Shown: one piece after another, positions 26,885-36,394 of the stretch | Position numbering within the stretch: position 1 is the stretch's first letter | How the letters are laid out: the number at the start of each line of letters is the position of its first letter | NCBI GenBank assembly: GCA_001464935.1 | Contig: LNEL01000036.1 | Coordinates: forward strand, 1 to 64,000 | Origin: Gammaproteobacteria bacterium Ga0077536 | GTDB lineage: Bacteria > Pseudomonadota > Gammaproteobacteria > Ga0077536 | Reading direction: 5' to 3' | Length of the DNA: 64,000 nucleotides | Made by a program: the position numbers and the translations under genes | Notes under the pieces: generated by a model | Seen by the model: the letters and a program-made list of their open reading frames with translations, nothing else | Databases searched by the model: none | What the model was told of the DNA's origin: nothing

Positions 26885-27940
26885 ATGCTCGAACTCGTGA
26901 TCGGCAACAAGAACTACTCGTCGTGGTCGCTGCGACCCTGGTTCCTGCTGAAAACCCTCGGCCTGCCGTTCATCGAGACCCGTATTGCGCTGTTCGAACC
27001 CGCGTCGGCCACCGCGCTCGCCGGCGTCGCGCCGGCCGGCAAGGTGCCGGTGCTGCGCGACGGGCCGGTGACCGTGTGGGAGTCGCTCGCGATCTGCGAA
27101 TACGTGGCCGAACGAGCGCCGCAGGCGTGGCCGGCCGATCCGGCGACGCGCGCCCATGCGCGCAGCATCGCGCACGAGATGCACGCGGGTTTCCAGGCCC
27201 TGCGCAGCGAGTTTCCGCTGAACTGCCGGGCACGCCGCGCCGGCGTGACGGCCTCGGCCGCGGCAGCGCGCGACATCGCCCGCGTGCAGGCCCTCTGGCA
27301 GGAATGCTGGTCCCGCTGGGGGAGCGCCGGCCCGTGGCTGTATGGCGGGTTTTCGATTGCGGACGCGATGTACGCCCCGGTCGTCAGCCGCTTCGCGACC
27401 TATGGCATCGTCAGCGCCGGCCTCGCCGGCGACTATGCCGCGCACGTGCTCGCGAGCCCGGCGCTGCGCGAGTGGCTGGCAGGGGCCGCAGCGGAGACCG
27501 AGGTCGTCGCGCGCGTCGAAATCGGCCCGCCACCCTTTCTTGCTTTTGCCGCAGCCGGCCAGGCGCTAGAATCCCGGGTCTCGCGCGGCCGCGCTGCCTG
27601 CCCTCCGGCAATCGACAGTGTCCGGCCCTCCGCATCACCGCCCGTTAGGCCGAGGATTTTTCATCATGAGCACCACCGCAGCGGCCAGTGCCACCGCTAC
27701 CCCTTCGCGTCGCGATCTTGCCAATGCGATTCGCGCGCTCAGCATGGATGCGGTTCAGGCCGCGAATTCCGGTCACCCGGGCGCCCCGATGGGGATGGCC
27801 GACATCGTCGAAGTGCTGTGGCGGGACTTCCTGCAACACAATCCGGCGAACCCCGCATGGCCGAACCGCGATCGCTTCGTGCTCTCGAACGGCCACGGCT
27901 CGATGCTGCTGTATTCGCTGCTGCACCTGACGGGCTATGA
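26885..27940 (+). CDS. Glutathione S-transferase family protein with C-terminal overrun into tkt
   Basis: The N-terminus [19 protein letters not shown] is the thioredoxin-fold start of a Ser-type GST (catalytic Ser near 11-12). It is followed by GKVPVLRDG and [14 protein letters not shown], then a helical C-domain ending near residue 225. Normal family members stop about there (27560-27575), but this frame has no stop until 27940, 275 bp inside the transketolase gene, adding about 120 low-complexity residues. A stop exists in the next frame at 27567-27569, so a one-base indel just before it is likely, either real or a sequence error. The functional GST is probably 26885 to about 27570. Cytoplasmic; substrate unknown. 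Confidence 0.75.
   Translation: MLELVIGNKNYSSWSLRPWFLLKTLGLPFIETRIALFEPASATALAGVAPAGKVPVLRDGPVTVWESLAICEYVAERAPQAWPADPATRAHARSIAHEMHAGFQALRSEFPLNCRARRAGVTASAAAARDIARVQALWQECWSRWGSAGPWLYGGFSIADAMYAPVVSRFATYGIVSAGLAGDYAAHVLASPALREWLAGAAAETEVVARVEIGPPPFLAFAAAGQALESRVSRGRAACPPAIDSVRPSASPPVRPRIFHHEHHRSGQCHRYPFASRSCQCDSRAQHGCGSGREFRSPGRPDGDGRHRRSAVAGLPATQSGEPRMAEPRSLRALERPRLDAAVFAAAPDGL
27544..27581 (+). promoter_or_regulatory. Candidate tkt promoter
   Basis: TAGAAT at 27567-27572 is a good -10 box. A weak -35 (TTTTGC at 27544-27549) lies 17 bp upstream. The block TAGAATCCCGGGTCT (27567-27581) is matched, with one mismatch, by the region upstream of the fba gene (34819-34805, minus strand). About 85 bp of leader would precede the tkt ATG. 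Confidence 0.5.
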
Positions 27941-29699
27941 CCTGTCGCTCGACGAACTGAAGCGCTTCCGCCAGTTCGGCTCGAAAACGCCCGGCCATCC
28001 GGAGTTCGGCCACGCGCCAGGCGTCGAGACCACGACCGGCCCGCTCGGGCAGGGGCTCGCCAACGCCATCGGCATGGCCCTCGCCGAACGCATGCTGGCG
28101 GCGCAGTTCAACCGCGACGGCCATGCGATCGTCGACCACCATACCTACGTCTGCGCCGGCGACGGCTGCCTGATGGAAGGCATTTCGCACGAAGCCTGCT
28201 CACTGGCCGGCACGCTCGGACTCGGCAAGCTCGTCGTGCTGTACGACGACAACCGCATTTCGATCGACGGCGACGTCACCGGCTGGTTCACCGATGACAC
28301 CGTCGCGCGCTTCCGCGCCTACGGCTGGCAGGTGATCGAGCGCGTCGACGGCCACGATGCGGCCGCCGTGGCCACGGCCCTCGAAGCGGCGCGCGCCGAC
28401 ACGGCACGCCCGACGCTGATCTGCTGCCGCACCGTGATCGGCTACGGCAGCCCGAACAAGGCAGGCAAATCCTCGGCCCACGGCGCGCCGCTCGGCGCCG
28501 ATGAAATCACGAAAACCCGCGCACAGCTCGGCTGGACGCATGGGCCGTTCGACGTGCCGGCGCCGATCTATGCGGCGTGGAACGGGCGCGACCGCGGCGC
28601 GAGCGCCGAGGCGGCCTGGCAGCAGCGCTTCCAGGCGTATGCGGCCGCGCACCCCGAACTCGCGGCCGAGTTCGTGCGCCGCACCCAGGGCGCGCTGCCG
28701 GCGAACTGGCCGACCGTGGCGGCCAATACCGTCGGCGCGCTGCAGGCGCTCGACGCCGCGAACGCGACGCGCAAGTCCTCGCAGCTCACGCTCGAGCAGC
28801 TCGGCCCGGCGCTGCCGGAGTTCGTCGGCGGCTCGGCCGACCTGACCGAATCGAACCTCACGCACTGGAAGGGCAGCCGCGCGGTATCGCGCGAAGATGC
28901 CAGCGGCAACTACGTGAACTACGGCGTGCGCGAATTCGGCATGACCGCGCTGATGAACGGACTGGCGCTGCACGGCGGCTTCATCCCGTACGGTGGCACC
29001 TTCCTCGTGTTCTCGGACTATGCACGCAATGCGATCCGCATGGCCTCGCTGATGGGGCTGCGCACGATATACGTGCTGACGCACGACTCGATTGGCCTTG
29101 GCGAAGATGGCCCGACGCACCAGCCGATCGAACACGCGACGGCGCTGCGCATCATCCCGAACTGCTCGGTCTGGCGCCCCTGCGACGCCGCGGAAACGGC
29201 CGCCGCGTGGGTCGCGGCGATCGAGCGCGTCACCGGGCCGAGCTGCCTGCTGCTGACCCGCCAGGGCGTGCCGCCGCAGACGCGCGACGCGCAGCAGACC
29301 GCGAACATCCGGCGCGGGGGCTATGTCCTGCTCGAACCCGCCGGCGCGCCGGAAGCGATCGTGATCGCGACCGGCTCGGAAGTGAGCCTCGCCATCGCCG
29401 CCGCCACCGCCCTGAACGCCCGCGGGCGCAGCATCCGGGTGGTGTCGATGCCCTGCGCGGACGTCTTCCTCGCCCAGCCGGCCGACTACCGTGAAGCGGT
29501 GCTGCCGGCCGCCGTGCGCCGCCGTGTCGCGATCGAGGCCGGTGGCACCGATTTCTGGTACCGCTTCGTCGGCCTCGACGGCGACGTCATCGGCATCACC
29601 AGTTTCGGCGCGTCGGCGCCGGCCCCTGCGCTGTTCGAAGCCTACGGCCTGACGGCCCAGGCGGTGGAACTGCGAATCGAGTCCTACCTGCGGGGCTGA
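27666..29699 (+). CDS. tkt: Transketolase
   Basis: A 677-residue thiamine-diphosphate enzyme exchanging two-carbon units between sugar phosphates in the pentose phosphate (and Calvin) pathway. Landmarks: [13 protein letters not shown] near the N-terminus, [26 protein letters not shown], the ThDP motif [13 protein letters not shown]...[15 protein letters not shown], the pyrimidine-domain [20 protein letters not shown] and the substrate loop [17 protein letters not shown] 27666 is chosen because the homologous region begins shortly after; the frame is open further upstream. It leads the tkt-gap-pgk-pyk run. Confidence 0.95.
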   Translation: MSTTAAASATATPSRRDLANAIRALSMDAVQAANSGHPGAPMGMADIVEVLWRDFLQHNPANPAWPNRDRFVLSNGHGSMLLYSLLHLTGYDLSLDELKRFRQFGSKTPGHPEFGHAPGVETTTGPLGQGLANAIGMALAERMLAAQFNRDGHAIVDHHTYVCAGDGCLMEGISHEACSLAGTLGLGKLVVLYDDNRISIDGDVTGWFTDDTVARFRAYGWQVIERVDGHDAAAVATALEAARADTARPTLICCRTVIGYGSPNKAGKSSAHGAPLGADEITKTRAQLGWTHGPFDVPAPIYAAWNGRDRGASAEAAWQQRFQAYAAAHPELAAEFVRRTQGALPANWPTVAANTVGALQALDAANATRKSSQLTLEQLGPALPEFVGGSADLTESNLTHWKGSRAVSREDASGNYVNYGVREFGMTALMNGLALHGGFIPYGGTFLVFSDYARNAIRMASLMGLRTIYVLTHDSIGLGEDGPTHQPIEHATALRIIPNCSVWRPCDAAETAAAWVAAIERVTGPSCLLLTRQGVPPQTRDAQQTANIRRGGYVLLEPAGAPEAIVIATGSEVSLAIAAATALNARGRSIRVVSMPCADVFLAQPADYREAVLPAAVRRRVAIEAGGTDFWYRFVGLDGDVIGITSFGASAPAPALFEAYGLTAQAVELRIESYLRG

Positions 29700-29759
29700 G
29701 CCGGGCGTTATCCTCCCCCGAATGAACCAAGTGCCTATCCAGACCAGGAGATTTCCGTC

Positions 29760-30776
29760 ATGACCATTCGAGTCGGCATCAACGGCTACGGCCGCATCGG
29801 GCGCAACGTGCTGCGCGCACTGTACGAATCCGGCCGCACCGGCGAGATTCAGATCGTCGCGATCAACGACCTCGGCGACGCGCAGACCAACGCCCACCTG
29901 ACCCGCTACGACACGGCCCACGGCCGCTTCCCGGGCAAGGTCGAGGTCGAAGGCGATTTCATGCTGGTCAATGGCGACAAGATCCGCGTGCTGGCCGAGA
30001 AAGACCCGGCGAAGCTGCCGTGGGGCGAACTGAAGGTCGACGTGGTCATGGAATGCACGGGCCTGTTCACCACGCGCGAGAAGGCTGGTCTGCACCTGAA
30101 GGGCGGCGCGAAGAAGGTCATCATCTCGGCGCCGGCGAGCGATGAGGTCGACGCGACGATCGTCTACGGCGTGAACCACAAGTCGCTGAAGGCCTCGCAC
30201 CAGATCATCTCGAATGCCTCGTGCACGACGAACTGCCTCGCCCCGCTGGTCAAGCCGCTGCAGGAGAAGATCGGCATCGAGTCCGGCCTGATGACGACGA
30301 TCCACGCCTACACCAACGACCAGGTGCTGACCGACGTTTTCCACAAGGACCTGCGCCGCGCCCGCTCGGCGACGATGTCGATGATCCCGACCAAGACCGG
30401 CGCCGCCGCCGCTGTCGGCCTCGTGCTGCCGGAACTGAACGGCAAGCTCGACGGCCTCGCGGTCCGCGTGCCGACGATCAACGTGTCGATGGTCGACCTC
30501 GTGTTCAAGGCGAAGCGCGCGACCGACAAGAAGGAAGTCCAGGCCATCCTGAAGGAAGCCGCGCAGGGCGAACTGAAGGGCATCCTGCAGTACAACGACG
30601 AACCGCTGGTGTCGATCGACTTCAACCACAACCCGGCCTCGTCGATCTTCGAAGCGTCCGAAACGAAGGTCATCGACGGCACGCTGGTCAAGGTGATGGC
30701 GTGGTACGACAACGAGTGGGGCTTCTCGAACCGCATGCTCGACACCAGCATCGCGCTGATGAAGGCCGGAGCGTAA
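29760..30776 (+). CDS. gap: Glyceraldehyde-3-phosphate dehydrogenase, type I
   Basis: A 338-residue GAPDH. It has the NAD-binding [12 protein letters not shown] (6-17), Asp37 in AINDLG (favouring NAD over NADP), catalytic Cys155 in [13 protein letters not shown], and the C-terminal [17 protein letters not shown] lies upstream of ATG 29760. It is placed 60 bp after tkt and 4 bp before pgk, so it is almost certainly cotranscribed with pgk. It interconverts glyceraldehyde-3-P and 1,3-bisphosphoglycerate. Confidence 0.96.
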   Translation: MTIRVGINGYGRIGRNVLRALYESGRTGEIQIVAINDLGDAQTNAHLTRYDTAHGRFPGKVEVEGDFMLVNGDKIRVLAEKDPAKLPWGELKVDVVMECTGLFTTREKAGLHLKGGAKKVIISAPASDEVDATIVYGVNHKSLKASHQIISNASCTTNCLAPLVKPLQEKIGIESGLMTTIHAYTNDQVLTDVFHKDLRRARSATMSMIPTKTGAAAAVGLVLPELNGKLDGLAVRVPTINVSMVDLVFKAKRATDKKEVQAILKEAAQGELKGILQYNDEPLVSIDFNHNPASSIFEASETKVIDGTLVKVMAWYDNEWGFSNRMLDTSIALMKAGA

Positions 30777-30780
30777 GGTC

Positions 30781-31953
30781 ATGCTCGCGATGAGCGATCT
30801 CGATCTGGCCGGCAAGCGCGTGCTGATCCGCGAGGATTTCAACGTGCCGCTGAAGAACGGGAAGATCACGGACGACACGCGCCTGCGCGCGGGTCTGCCG
30901 ACGCTGCAGCAGGCCGTGAAGGCCGGCGCGCGCGTGATCGTGATGTCCCACCTCGGACGCCCGAAAGAGGGCGTGTTCGATGCCGCGGCGTCGATGGCGC
31001 CGGTGGCCGAGGCGCTGACGAAGATGCTGGGCCAGCCGGTGAAGCTCGTCGCCGACTGGATTGACGGCGTCGAGTGCGCGCCGGGCGAGGTCGTGCTGGT
31101 CGAGAACGTGCGCTTCCTCGTCGGCGAGGAAAAGGACGATGCGGCGCTGGCGAAGAAGATGGCGGCGCTGTGCGACATCTACGTCAATGACGCGTTTGCC
31201 ACGGCGCACCGCGCGCAGGCCTCCACGCACGGCGTTGCGCGCTTCGCGCCCGTCGCCTGCGCGGGCCCGTTGATGAAGGCCGAGATCGACGCGCTGAAGC
31301 TCGCGCTGCACGCGCCGAAGCGGCCGCTGGTTGCGATCGTCGGCGGGTCGAAGGTGTCGACCAAACTCGACGTGCTGGAGTCGCTGCTCGCGAAGGTCGA
31401 TCAGCTGATCGTCGGCGGCGGCATCGCGAACACCTTTCTGAAGGCGACGGGCGCAGAAATTGGCAAGTCGCTGTGCGAGCCGGACATGCTGGACACCGCG
31501 CAGCGCATCATGGCGGCGGCGAAGGCACGCGGCGCCGACGTGCCGCTGCTGACCGATGTAGTGTGCGGCAAGGAGTTCGCCGAAACCACGCCGGCGACGA
31601 CCAAGCCGGTGGCGGCAATCACGCCCGACGACATGATCATGGACATCGGCCCGGACACCGCGCGCCGCTTCGCCGCGATCCTGAAGTCGGCCGGCACGAT
31701 CGTGTGGAACGGCCCGCTCGGCGTGTTCGAGTTCGACGCGTTCGCGGGCGGCACCGAAGCACTGGCGACGGCGATCGCCGAATCGCCGGCCTTCTCGATC
31801 GCCGGTGGCGGCGACACACTGGCCGCGATCGCGAAGTTCGGCATCGCCGACCGCGTGTCGTACATCTCGACCGCGGGAGGCGCCTTCCTCGAGTACCTCG
31901 AGGGCAAGACGCTGCCTGCGGTGGCGGCGCTGGAGGATCGCGCGAAGGCCTGA
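30781..31953 (+). CDS. pgk: Phosphoglycerate kinase
   Basis: A 390-residue two-domain kinase. The N-domain shows [14 protein letters not shown] (substrate-binding RxDxNVP-type motif) and SHLGRPK. The C-domain shows [18 protein letters not shown] and the nucleotide loop WNGPLGVFE with GGGDTLAA. It transfers phosphate between 1,3-bisphosphoglycerate and ADP. The start is ATG 30781 or ATG 30790 (MSDLDL); the latter matches the family better, but both are within 13 bp of the gap stop. Confidence 0.95.
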   Translation: MLAMSDLDLAGKRVLIREDFNVPLKNGKITDDTRLRAGLPTLQQAVKAGARVIVMSHLGRPKEGVFDAAASMAPVAEALTKMLGQPVKLVADWIDGVECAPGEVVLVENVRFLVGEEKDDAALAKKMAALCDIYVNDAFATAHRAQASTHGVARFAPVACAGPLMKAEIDALKLALHAPKRPLVAIVGGSKVSTKLDVLESLLAKVDQLIVGGGIANTFLKATGAEIGKSLCEPDMLDTAQRIMAAAKARGADVPLLTDVVCGKEFAETTPATTKPVAAITPDDMIMDIGPDTARRFAAILKSAGTIVWNGPLGVFEFDAFAGGTEALATAIAESPAFSIAGGGDTLAAIAKFGIADRVSYISTAGGAFLEYLEGKTLPAVAALEDRAKA

Positions 31954-32115
31954 GCCATCACCTCGACGTTGCGCCTGCCGCAGGCGAAACCGGGTTCGAA
32001 CGCGTAACGTAGCGGGATACGTGCGCATTCGGACCCTTTTTTTTGCGCACGCCGGGGCGCACCGGGTGTGCGCAGGATCCCAACGGCCGCGCCCGCGGCA
32101 GCCAGGAGGCGGACA

Positions 32116-33561
32116 GTGAGACGCACCAAGATCGTGGCCACCCTCGGCCCGGCGACGGACAAGCCCAAAGTCCTCGATGCCCTGATTGAAGCAGGGCTCG
32201 ACGCCGCCCGCCTGAACTACTCGCACGGCGATCGCGATGAACACGAAGCGCGTGCGCGCGCCGTGCGGCGGGGCGCCAAACGCGCCGGCCGCGAACTGGC
32301 GCTGATCGGCGATCTGCAGGGGCCGAAAATACGGCTGCAGCGCTTCCGCGATGGTCCGATCTTCCTGAAGGAGGACGCGCGCTTCGTGCTCGATACCGCG
32401 CTGGCCGCCGATGCCGGGGACGCACACCGCGTCGGCGTGACCTACAAGGCACTGCCGAAAGACGTCAAACGTGGCGACACGCTGCTGATCGACGACGGCC
32501 GCATCGCGCTGAAGGTCGAACGTGTCGCGGGCACCGCGATCACGACCACCGTCATCGCCGGCGGCGAACTGTCGAACAACAAGGGCCTCAATCGCGAAGG
32601 CGGCGGCCTGTCCGCGCGCGCGCTGACGGCCAAGGACAAGCGCGACATGGAGCACGCGGTGCTGCAGGGCTGCGACTACATCGCCCTGTCGTTTCCGCGC
32701 TCGGCCGAGGACGTCATCGCCGCACGCCGGCTGCTGAACAAGCTCGGCGGCGAGAGCATCGGCATCATTGCCAAGATCGAGCGCGCCGAAGCGGTCGCCG
32801 CGGCAGAGGAAATCATCGATGCATCGGACGGCATCATGGTCGCGCGTGGCGATCTGGGCGTGGAGATCGGCGACTCGCGGCTGCCGCCGGTGCAGAAACA
32901 GCTGATCAAGCGCGCGCGCCGCCATCACCGCTTCGTGATCACGGCGACCCAGATGATGAACTCGATGATCGATGCGCCGCTGCCGACCCGCGCCGAGGTG
33001 TTCGACGTCGCAAACGCGGTGCTCGACGGCACGGACGCCGTGATGCTGTCAGGCGAAACGAGCGTCGGGCGTTACCCGGATCGCGCGGTCGCCGCGATGG
33101 CGCGCGTGTGCATCGAGGCCGAAAAGCAGTGGACCGAATACGAGCCCGATTCGATGCTCGACGCGAGTTTCAACCGCGTCGACCAGGCCATCGCGATGTC
33201 GGCCATTTACTGCGCGAACAGAATCGGCGTGAAGGCCATCGTCGCGCTGACCGAGACCGGCGCCGTCACGCGCTGGATGTCGCGTATCGACACCGACATT
33301 CCGATCTTCGCGCTCGCGCGCAATCCGCAGACCCTGCGGCGCGTGACACTCTACCGCGGCGTCCAGCCGATGGCCTTCGATGTCACCGCGGTGCACTACT
33401 CGGAAGTCACGCGCGAAGTGCTGACGCAGCTGACTGCGGTCGGCGCAGTCAAACGCGGCGACCGTGTGATCCTGACCAAGGGTGACCTGCACGGCCACAG
33501 CGGCGGCACCAACGGCATGAAGATCGTCACCGTTGGGGATTTCGTCGATAACGTCGGCTGA
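32116..33561 (+). CDS. pyk: Pyruvate kinase
   Basis: A 481-residue pyruvate kinase. It has RRTKIVATLGPATD at the N-terminus, RLNYSHGD, DLQGPKIR, the signature IAKIERAEAV with the catalytic Lys, MVARGDLGVEIG, TQMMNSMI and AVMLSGETSVGRYP, plus a C-terminal allosteric domain ending MKIVTVGDFVDNVG. It starts at GTG 32116 behind a strong AGGAGGC at 32104-32110. The frame is open further upstream but without a ribosome site. It converts PEP and ADP to pyruvate and ATP. Confidence 0.95.
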   Translation: MRRTKIVATLGPATDKPKVLDALIEAGLDAARLNYSHGDRDEHEARARAVRRGAKRAGRELALIGDLQGPKIRLQRFRDGPIFLKEDARFVLDTALAADAGDAHRVGVTYKALPKDVKRGDTLLIDDGRIALKVERVAGTAITTTVIAGGELSNNKGLNREGGGLSARALTAKDKRDMEHAVLQGCDYIALSFPRSAEDVIAARRLLNKLGGESIGIIAKIERAEAVAAAEEIIDASDGIMVARGDLGVEIGDSRLPPVQKQLIKRARRHHRFVITATQMMNSMIDAPLPTRAEVFDVANAVLDGTDAVMLSGETSVGRYPDRAVAAMARVCIEAEKQWTEYEPDSMLDASFNRVDQAIAMSAIYCANRIGVKAIVALTETGAVTRWMSRIDTDIPIFALARNPQTLRRVTLYRGVQPMAFDVTAVHYSEVTREVLTQLTAVGAVKRGDRVILTKGDLHGHSGGTNGMKIVTVGDFVDNVG

Positions 33562-33885
33562 AGCTGGGCGCAAGTTCGGGCGGGGGGGGGAGGGCTACTA
33601 CGCCCGCCTCACCCGGCATCGTGGAAGCCTGGTATCGCCTGGCGTAGCCCGGATGCAGCATTGCGGAATCCGGGATCGGGGGGTAGCACGGCGTTGAACC
33701 GCGGCAGCCCACCCCCAAGTCAGGGGTGCCGGGAATGAGGGGCGGTGCCGCCGCGATCCCGGATTTCGCTACGCTTCATCCGGGCTACGAGAGGCCGTGC
33801 TCGCGCTGCGACCGGGCACCAAACGAGCGCCGGACGATGCCCTTTCAGAGCAACCTGCGGCCCCGCTGCGACGCGCTCAGCAGGA
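33562..33885. repeat. Repeat-bearing intergenic region between pyk and fba
   Basis: No gene. It contains a run of nine G (33582-33590), an inverted copy (33606-33705) of the module seen at 3955-4060, and a further module (33749-33830) that is the inverse of 4260-4340. The convergent genes pyk and fba may use the hairpins as terminators. The match to the distant 4-kb region is directly visible, for example GCGTAGCCCGGATGCAGCAT against ATGCTGCATCCGGGCTACGC. Confidence 0.8.
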
Positions 33886-34779
33886 TCAGGTCTTCGACGC
33901 CTGGCAGATGCTCTCGATGGCCGCATCGAGCGCGGCATTGAACTCGGCGTCGCTCTGCTGGGCGGTCAGGCCTTCGGTCAGCGCGCGCGAGAAGCTCGCG
34001 ACCATGCCGTGCTGGCGGGCGAGCCGCTTGTTCGCTTCATCGCGCGAGTAGCCGCCGGACAGCGCGACGACCTTCAGCACGCGCGGGTGCTTCACGAAGT
34101 CCGCGTACAGATCGTCCTGATCGGGGATCGTCAGCTTCAGCATCACGAGCTGGCCTTCCGGCAGCTTGTCCAGACCCGCCTTCAGGGCGGTCTTGAGCAG
34201 ATTTTCGGCGGCGGCCTTGTCGGGGCACTTGATGTCGACTTCGGGTTCGATGATCGGCACGAGCCCGGCGTTGATGATCTGCCGCGCCACTTCGAACTGC
34301 TGATCGACGACGGCCTGGATGCCGTCCTTGTTCGCCTGCTTGATCACCGAGCGCATCTTCGTGCCGAAGATGCCCTTGGCCTTGGCCCGCGCCAGCAGCG
34401 CGTCGAGTTCCGGCATCGGCTTCATCAGCTGCACGCCGTTCGCCTCGTCGGCGAGGCCCTTGTCGACCTTGAGAATCGGCACGACCTTCTTCACGTGCCA
34501 GAGATAGTCCGCGGTCGGCCGGCCTTCGACCTCACGATCCATCGTCATCTCGAACAGAATCGCGGCGAGGATGCGATCGCCGTTGAACGCGGGGCTCGTG
34601 ATGATGCGCGCACGCATTGCATGCACGAGGTCGTACATTTCGCTTTCATTGGACCAGGCGCTTTCGGTGAGACCGTAAAGCTTCAGGGCCTTCGGGGTGC
34701 TGCCGCCGCTCTGGTCCAGGGCGGCGATGAAGCCGGTCTGTGTCCGGAATTTCTCTTTCTGCTGCTCGAAATTGCTCAC
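33886..34779 (-). CDS. fda: Class I fructose-bisphosphate aldolase
   Basis: A 297-residue bacterial class I (Schiff-base) aldolase. It opens [32 protein letters not shown], followed by [26 protein letters not shown] and [14 protein letters not shown] with the candidate Schiff-base Lys, and [10 protein letters not shown]. This is the short S. aureus Fda-type rather than the class II zinc enzyme usual in gammaproteobacteria. GTG 34779 is chosen: homology begins there, and the upstream in-frame residues are unlike the family. It interconverts fructose-1,6-bisphosphate with DHAP and glyceraldehyde-3-P. Confidence 0.93.
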   Translation of the reverse strand: MSNFEQQKEKFRTQTGFIAALDQSGGSTPKALKLYGLTESAWSNESEMYDLVHAMRARIITSPAFNGDRILAAILFEMTMDREVEGRPTADYLWHVKKVVPILKVDKGLADEANGVQLMKPMPELDALLARAKAKGIFGTKMRSVIKQANKDGIQAVVDQQFEVARQIINAGLVPIIEPEVDIKCPDKAAAENLLKTALKAGLDKLPEGQLVMLKLTIPDQDDLYADFVKHPRVLKVVALSGGYSRDEANKRLARQHGMVASFSRALTEGLTAQQSDAEFNAALDAAIESICQASKT

Positions 34780-34804
34780 GGCGGGCCTCGGTCTTTTAGG
34801 AATC

Positions 34805-34819
34805 AGACCGGGGATTCTA
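34805..34819 (-). promoter_or_regulatory. Candidate fba promoter -10 region
   Basis: On the minus strand TAGAATCCCCGGTCT (34819-34805) gives a near-consensus -10 about 35 bp before the GTG start. Fourteen of its fifteen bases match the tkt promoter block at 27567-27581. No good -35 was found. Confidence 0.45.
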
Positions 34820-35080
34820 AACGCCGCAGACTGCCAGCCGCCAGCACATGCACGGGCCGCAGGCGTGCAGCGTTCACGGTTTGACCGATTGCACGCACGC
34901 CCCGGGGCCGGGGTGAATCGGCGCTGCCTATGTGCGCCAGCGAACATCGGCGAACCGGCACCGGCGCTACGCTACGCGCTGCCTGACTGACCAGCCGGAT
35001 CGCGACAGTGCGGCCCGCTGCGCGCCACCGGCCGCCTCAGCGATGCCACCCCCAGGACGCCAACCAAGGACGATGCCCCC
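34820..35080. other. Divergent intergenic region fba / DUF1207
   Basis: Together with the fba leader this is a 301-bp gap without a gene. No clear operator was seen, only GC-rich sequence and an AAGGACG ribosome site shortly before ATG 35081. Confidence 0.4.
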
Positions 35081-36247
35081 ATGCGCTTTCCCGCCCGCTT
35101 CCCGGCCTGCCCCGGTCGATTCCCCCCGCGCGCGCCACGGGCCCGCGCCAGCCTGTTCGGCGCGCTGCTGGTGACGACCTGCGCCAGCGCCGCGCCGACC
35201 GACGACGCGTACCTCGCGGGTTACGCAGCCGGGATGCTGAAACGCGAACTGGCAACGGACGTCGCCGGCATCAAGGTCACGCGGGGCGTGATGACGGTGC
35301 CGGTTGGCGCCCTGTCCGCCGACGAGCGCGCGAGTGTGCTGCAGTCGCTGGCGGCGATACCCGGCGTGGTCGCCGTGGAGGCGGTCGAGCGCATGCCCGA
35401 TTCGGGCGTGTCGGACTCCGCGACGCCCGACGCCCGCCGCATCAACAGCAATCGCGCCAGCGATGCCCCGGTGTTCAGCACCGGCGCGCTGCCCAGTGGC
35501 CACCTGTTCAAGCCCCTGATGGCCGACCCGCGCTGGGCGCATTTTTCGGCGGCCTATCGCAATTACGTGGGACGCGAACTCGACGGCAACAACAACGCGT
35601 CGGTCAGCTTTGGCGAGACGCTGCCGTTCTATCGCGGCAATGTCGGGCTGGGGTCGGCACAGTGGGAGACGGGGCTGCAGGCCGGCGTGTTCAGTGACTT
35701 CAATCTCGACGCGCGTTCGTCCGATCTGATCAACTCGGACTTCATCGCCTCCGTCTATGGCAGCCTGCGCGCCGGCCAGTTCTCCGCGTTCAGCCGTGTC
35801 TATCACCAGAGTTCACACCTCGGCGACGAGTTCCTGCTGCAGACGCGACTCGAACGGGTCAATCTCAGCTATGAAGGCGCCGACCTCCGCCTGTCCTACG
35901 AGCTGCCGTACGGGCTGCGGGTCTACGGCGGTGGCGGCGGCATCTTTTCGAAGGAGCCGGAGACCATCCAGACGTGGTCGGCGCAGTACGGCGCGGAGTT
36001 CCGCAGCCCCTGGCGTTTCGAAAGCACGGCCCTGCGGCCGGTGGCCGGCATCGACATCAAGCAGCACGAACAGAATGAATGGCGCCCGGACGTCTCGGTC
36101 AAGGCGGGGCTGCAACTCGACAACGTGATGGCCTTCGGCCGCAAGCTGCAGTTCCTCGCCGAATACTTCAGCGGTTACTCGCCGACCGGCCAGTTCTACC
36201 GGGAGAAGGTCGAGTACGTCGGCATTGGTGCCCACTATCATTACTGA
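35081..36247 (+). CDS. BON-domain plus DUF1207 outer-membrane protein
   Basis: A 388-residue protein with a signal peptide (about 1-36, basic start and LFGALLVTTCASA). Next is a BON-like domain (about 40-105; DDAYLAGYAAGMLKREL...VAGIKV...IPGVVAVEAVE), then a DUF1207 beta-barrel region with alternating short amphipathic strands ending in an aromatic C-terminus (IGAHYHY), as expected for an outer-membrane barrel. The fusion of BON, which binds phospholipid or membrane surfaces, to DUF1207 is worth noting. Function unknown. Confidence 0.8.
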   Translation: MRFPARFPACPGRFPPRAPRARASLFGALLVTTCASAAPTDDAYLAGYAAGMLKRELATDVAGIKVTRGVMTVPVGALSADERASVLQSLAAIPGVVAVEAVERMPDSGVSDSATPDARRINSNRASDAPVFSTGALPSGHLFKPLMADPRWAHFSAAYRNYVGRELDGNNNASVSFGETLPFYRGNVGLGSAQWETGLQAGVFSDFNLDARSSDLINSDFIASVYGSLRAGQFSAFSRVYHQSSHLGDEFLLQTRLERVNLSYEGADLRLSYELPYGLRVYGGGGGIFSKEPETIQTWSAQYGAEFRSPWRFESTALRPVAGIDIKQHEQNEWRPDVSVKAGLQLDNVMAFGRKLQFLAEYFSGYSPTGQFYREKVEYVGIGAHYHY

Positions 36248-36292
36248 GGGGCTGTTGCGGGGTGATCGCGGCGCAGCCGCGTAGGCCCGCCA

Positions 36293-36322
36293 CAAAAAAG
36301 ACAGGCCGCACGGGGCGGCCTG
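36293..36322 (-). terminator. Rho-independent terminator of the second DUF1329 gene
   Basis: On the minus strand the stem AGGCCGC/GCGGCCT (36303-36309 with 36315-36321) is followed by CTTTTTTG. It lies about 75 bp past the DUF1329 stop. It faces the end of the DUF1207 gene and may slow transcription from that side, but has no U-tract there. Confidence 0.85.
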
Positions 36323-36394
36323 AACTCACTCTCTGATGAGAACGAGGAGCTTCGGTAGGCGGCCGGCGCGTGGCGCGCCGGCCGCAGTCAACGG

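Noticed and set aside
28200..31178. A nearly 1000-residue open frame antisense to tkt, gap and pgk
   Set aside because: Its composition is Arg/His/Ala-rich with no domain; it is a mirror of strongly biased GC3 codon use in the three real genes.
31985..32005. GGGTTCGAACGCG resembling a tRNA T-loop
   Set aside because: No acceptor stem, anticodon arm or D-loop can be folded around it.
32021..32050. T8 run between pgk and pyk as a terminator
   Set aside because: The T-run sits in the loop of a possible GTGCGCA/TGCGCAC stem instead of after a stem, so it is not a standard terminator.
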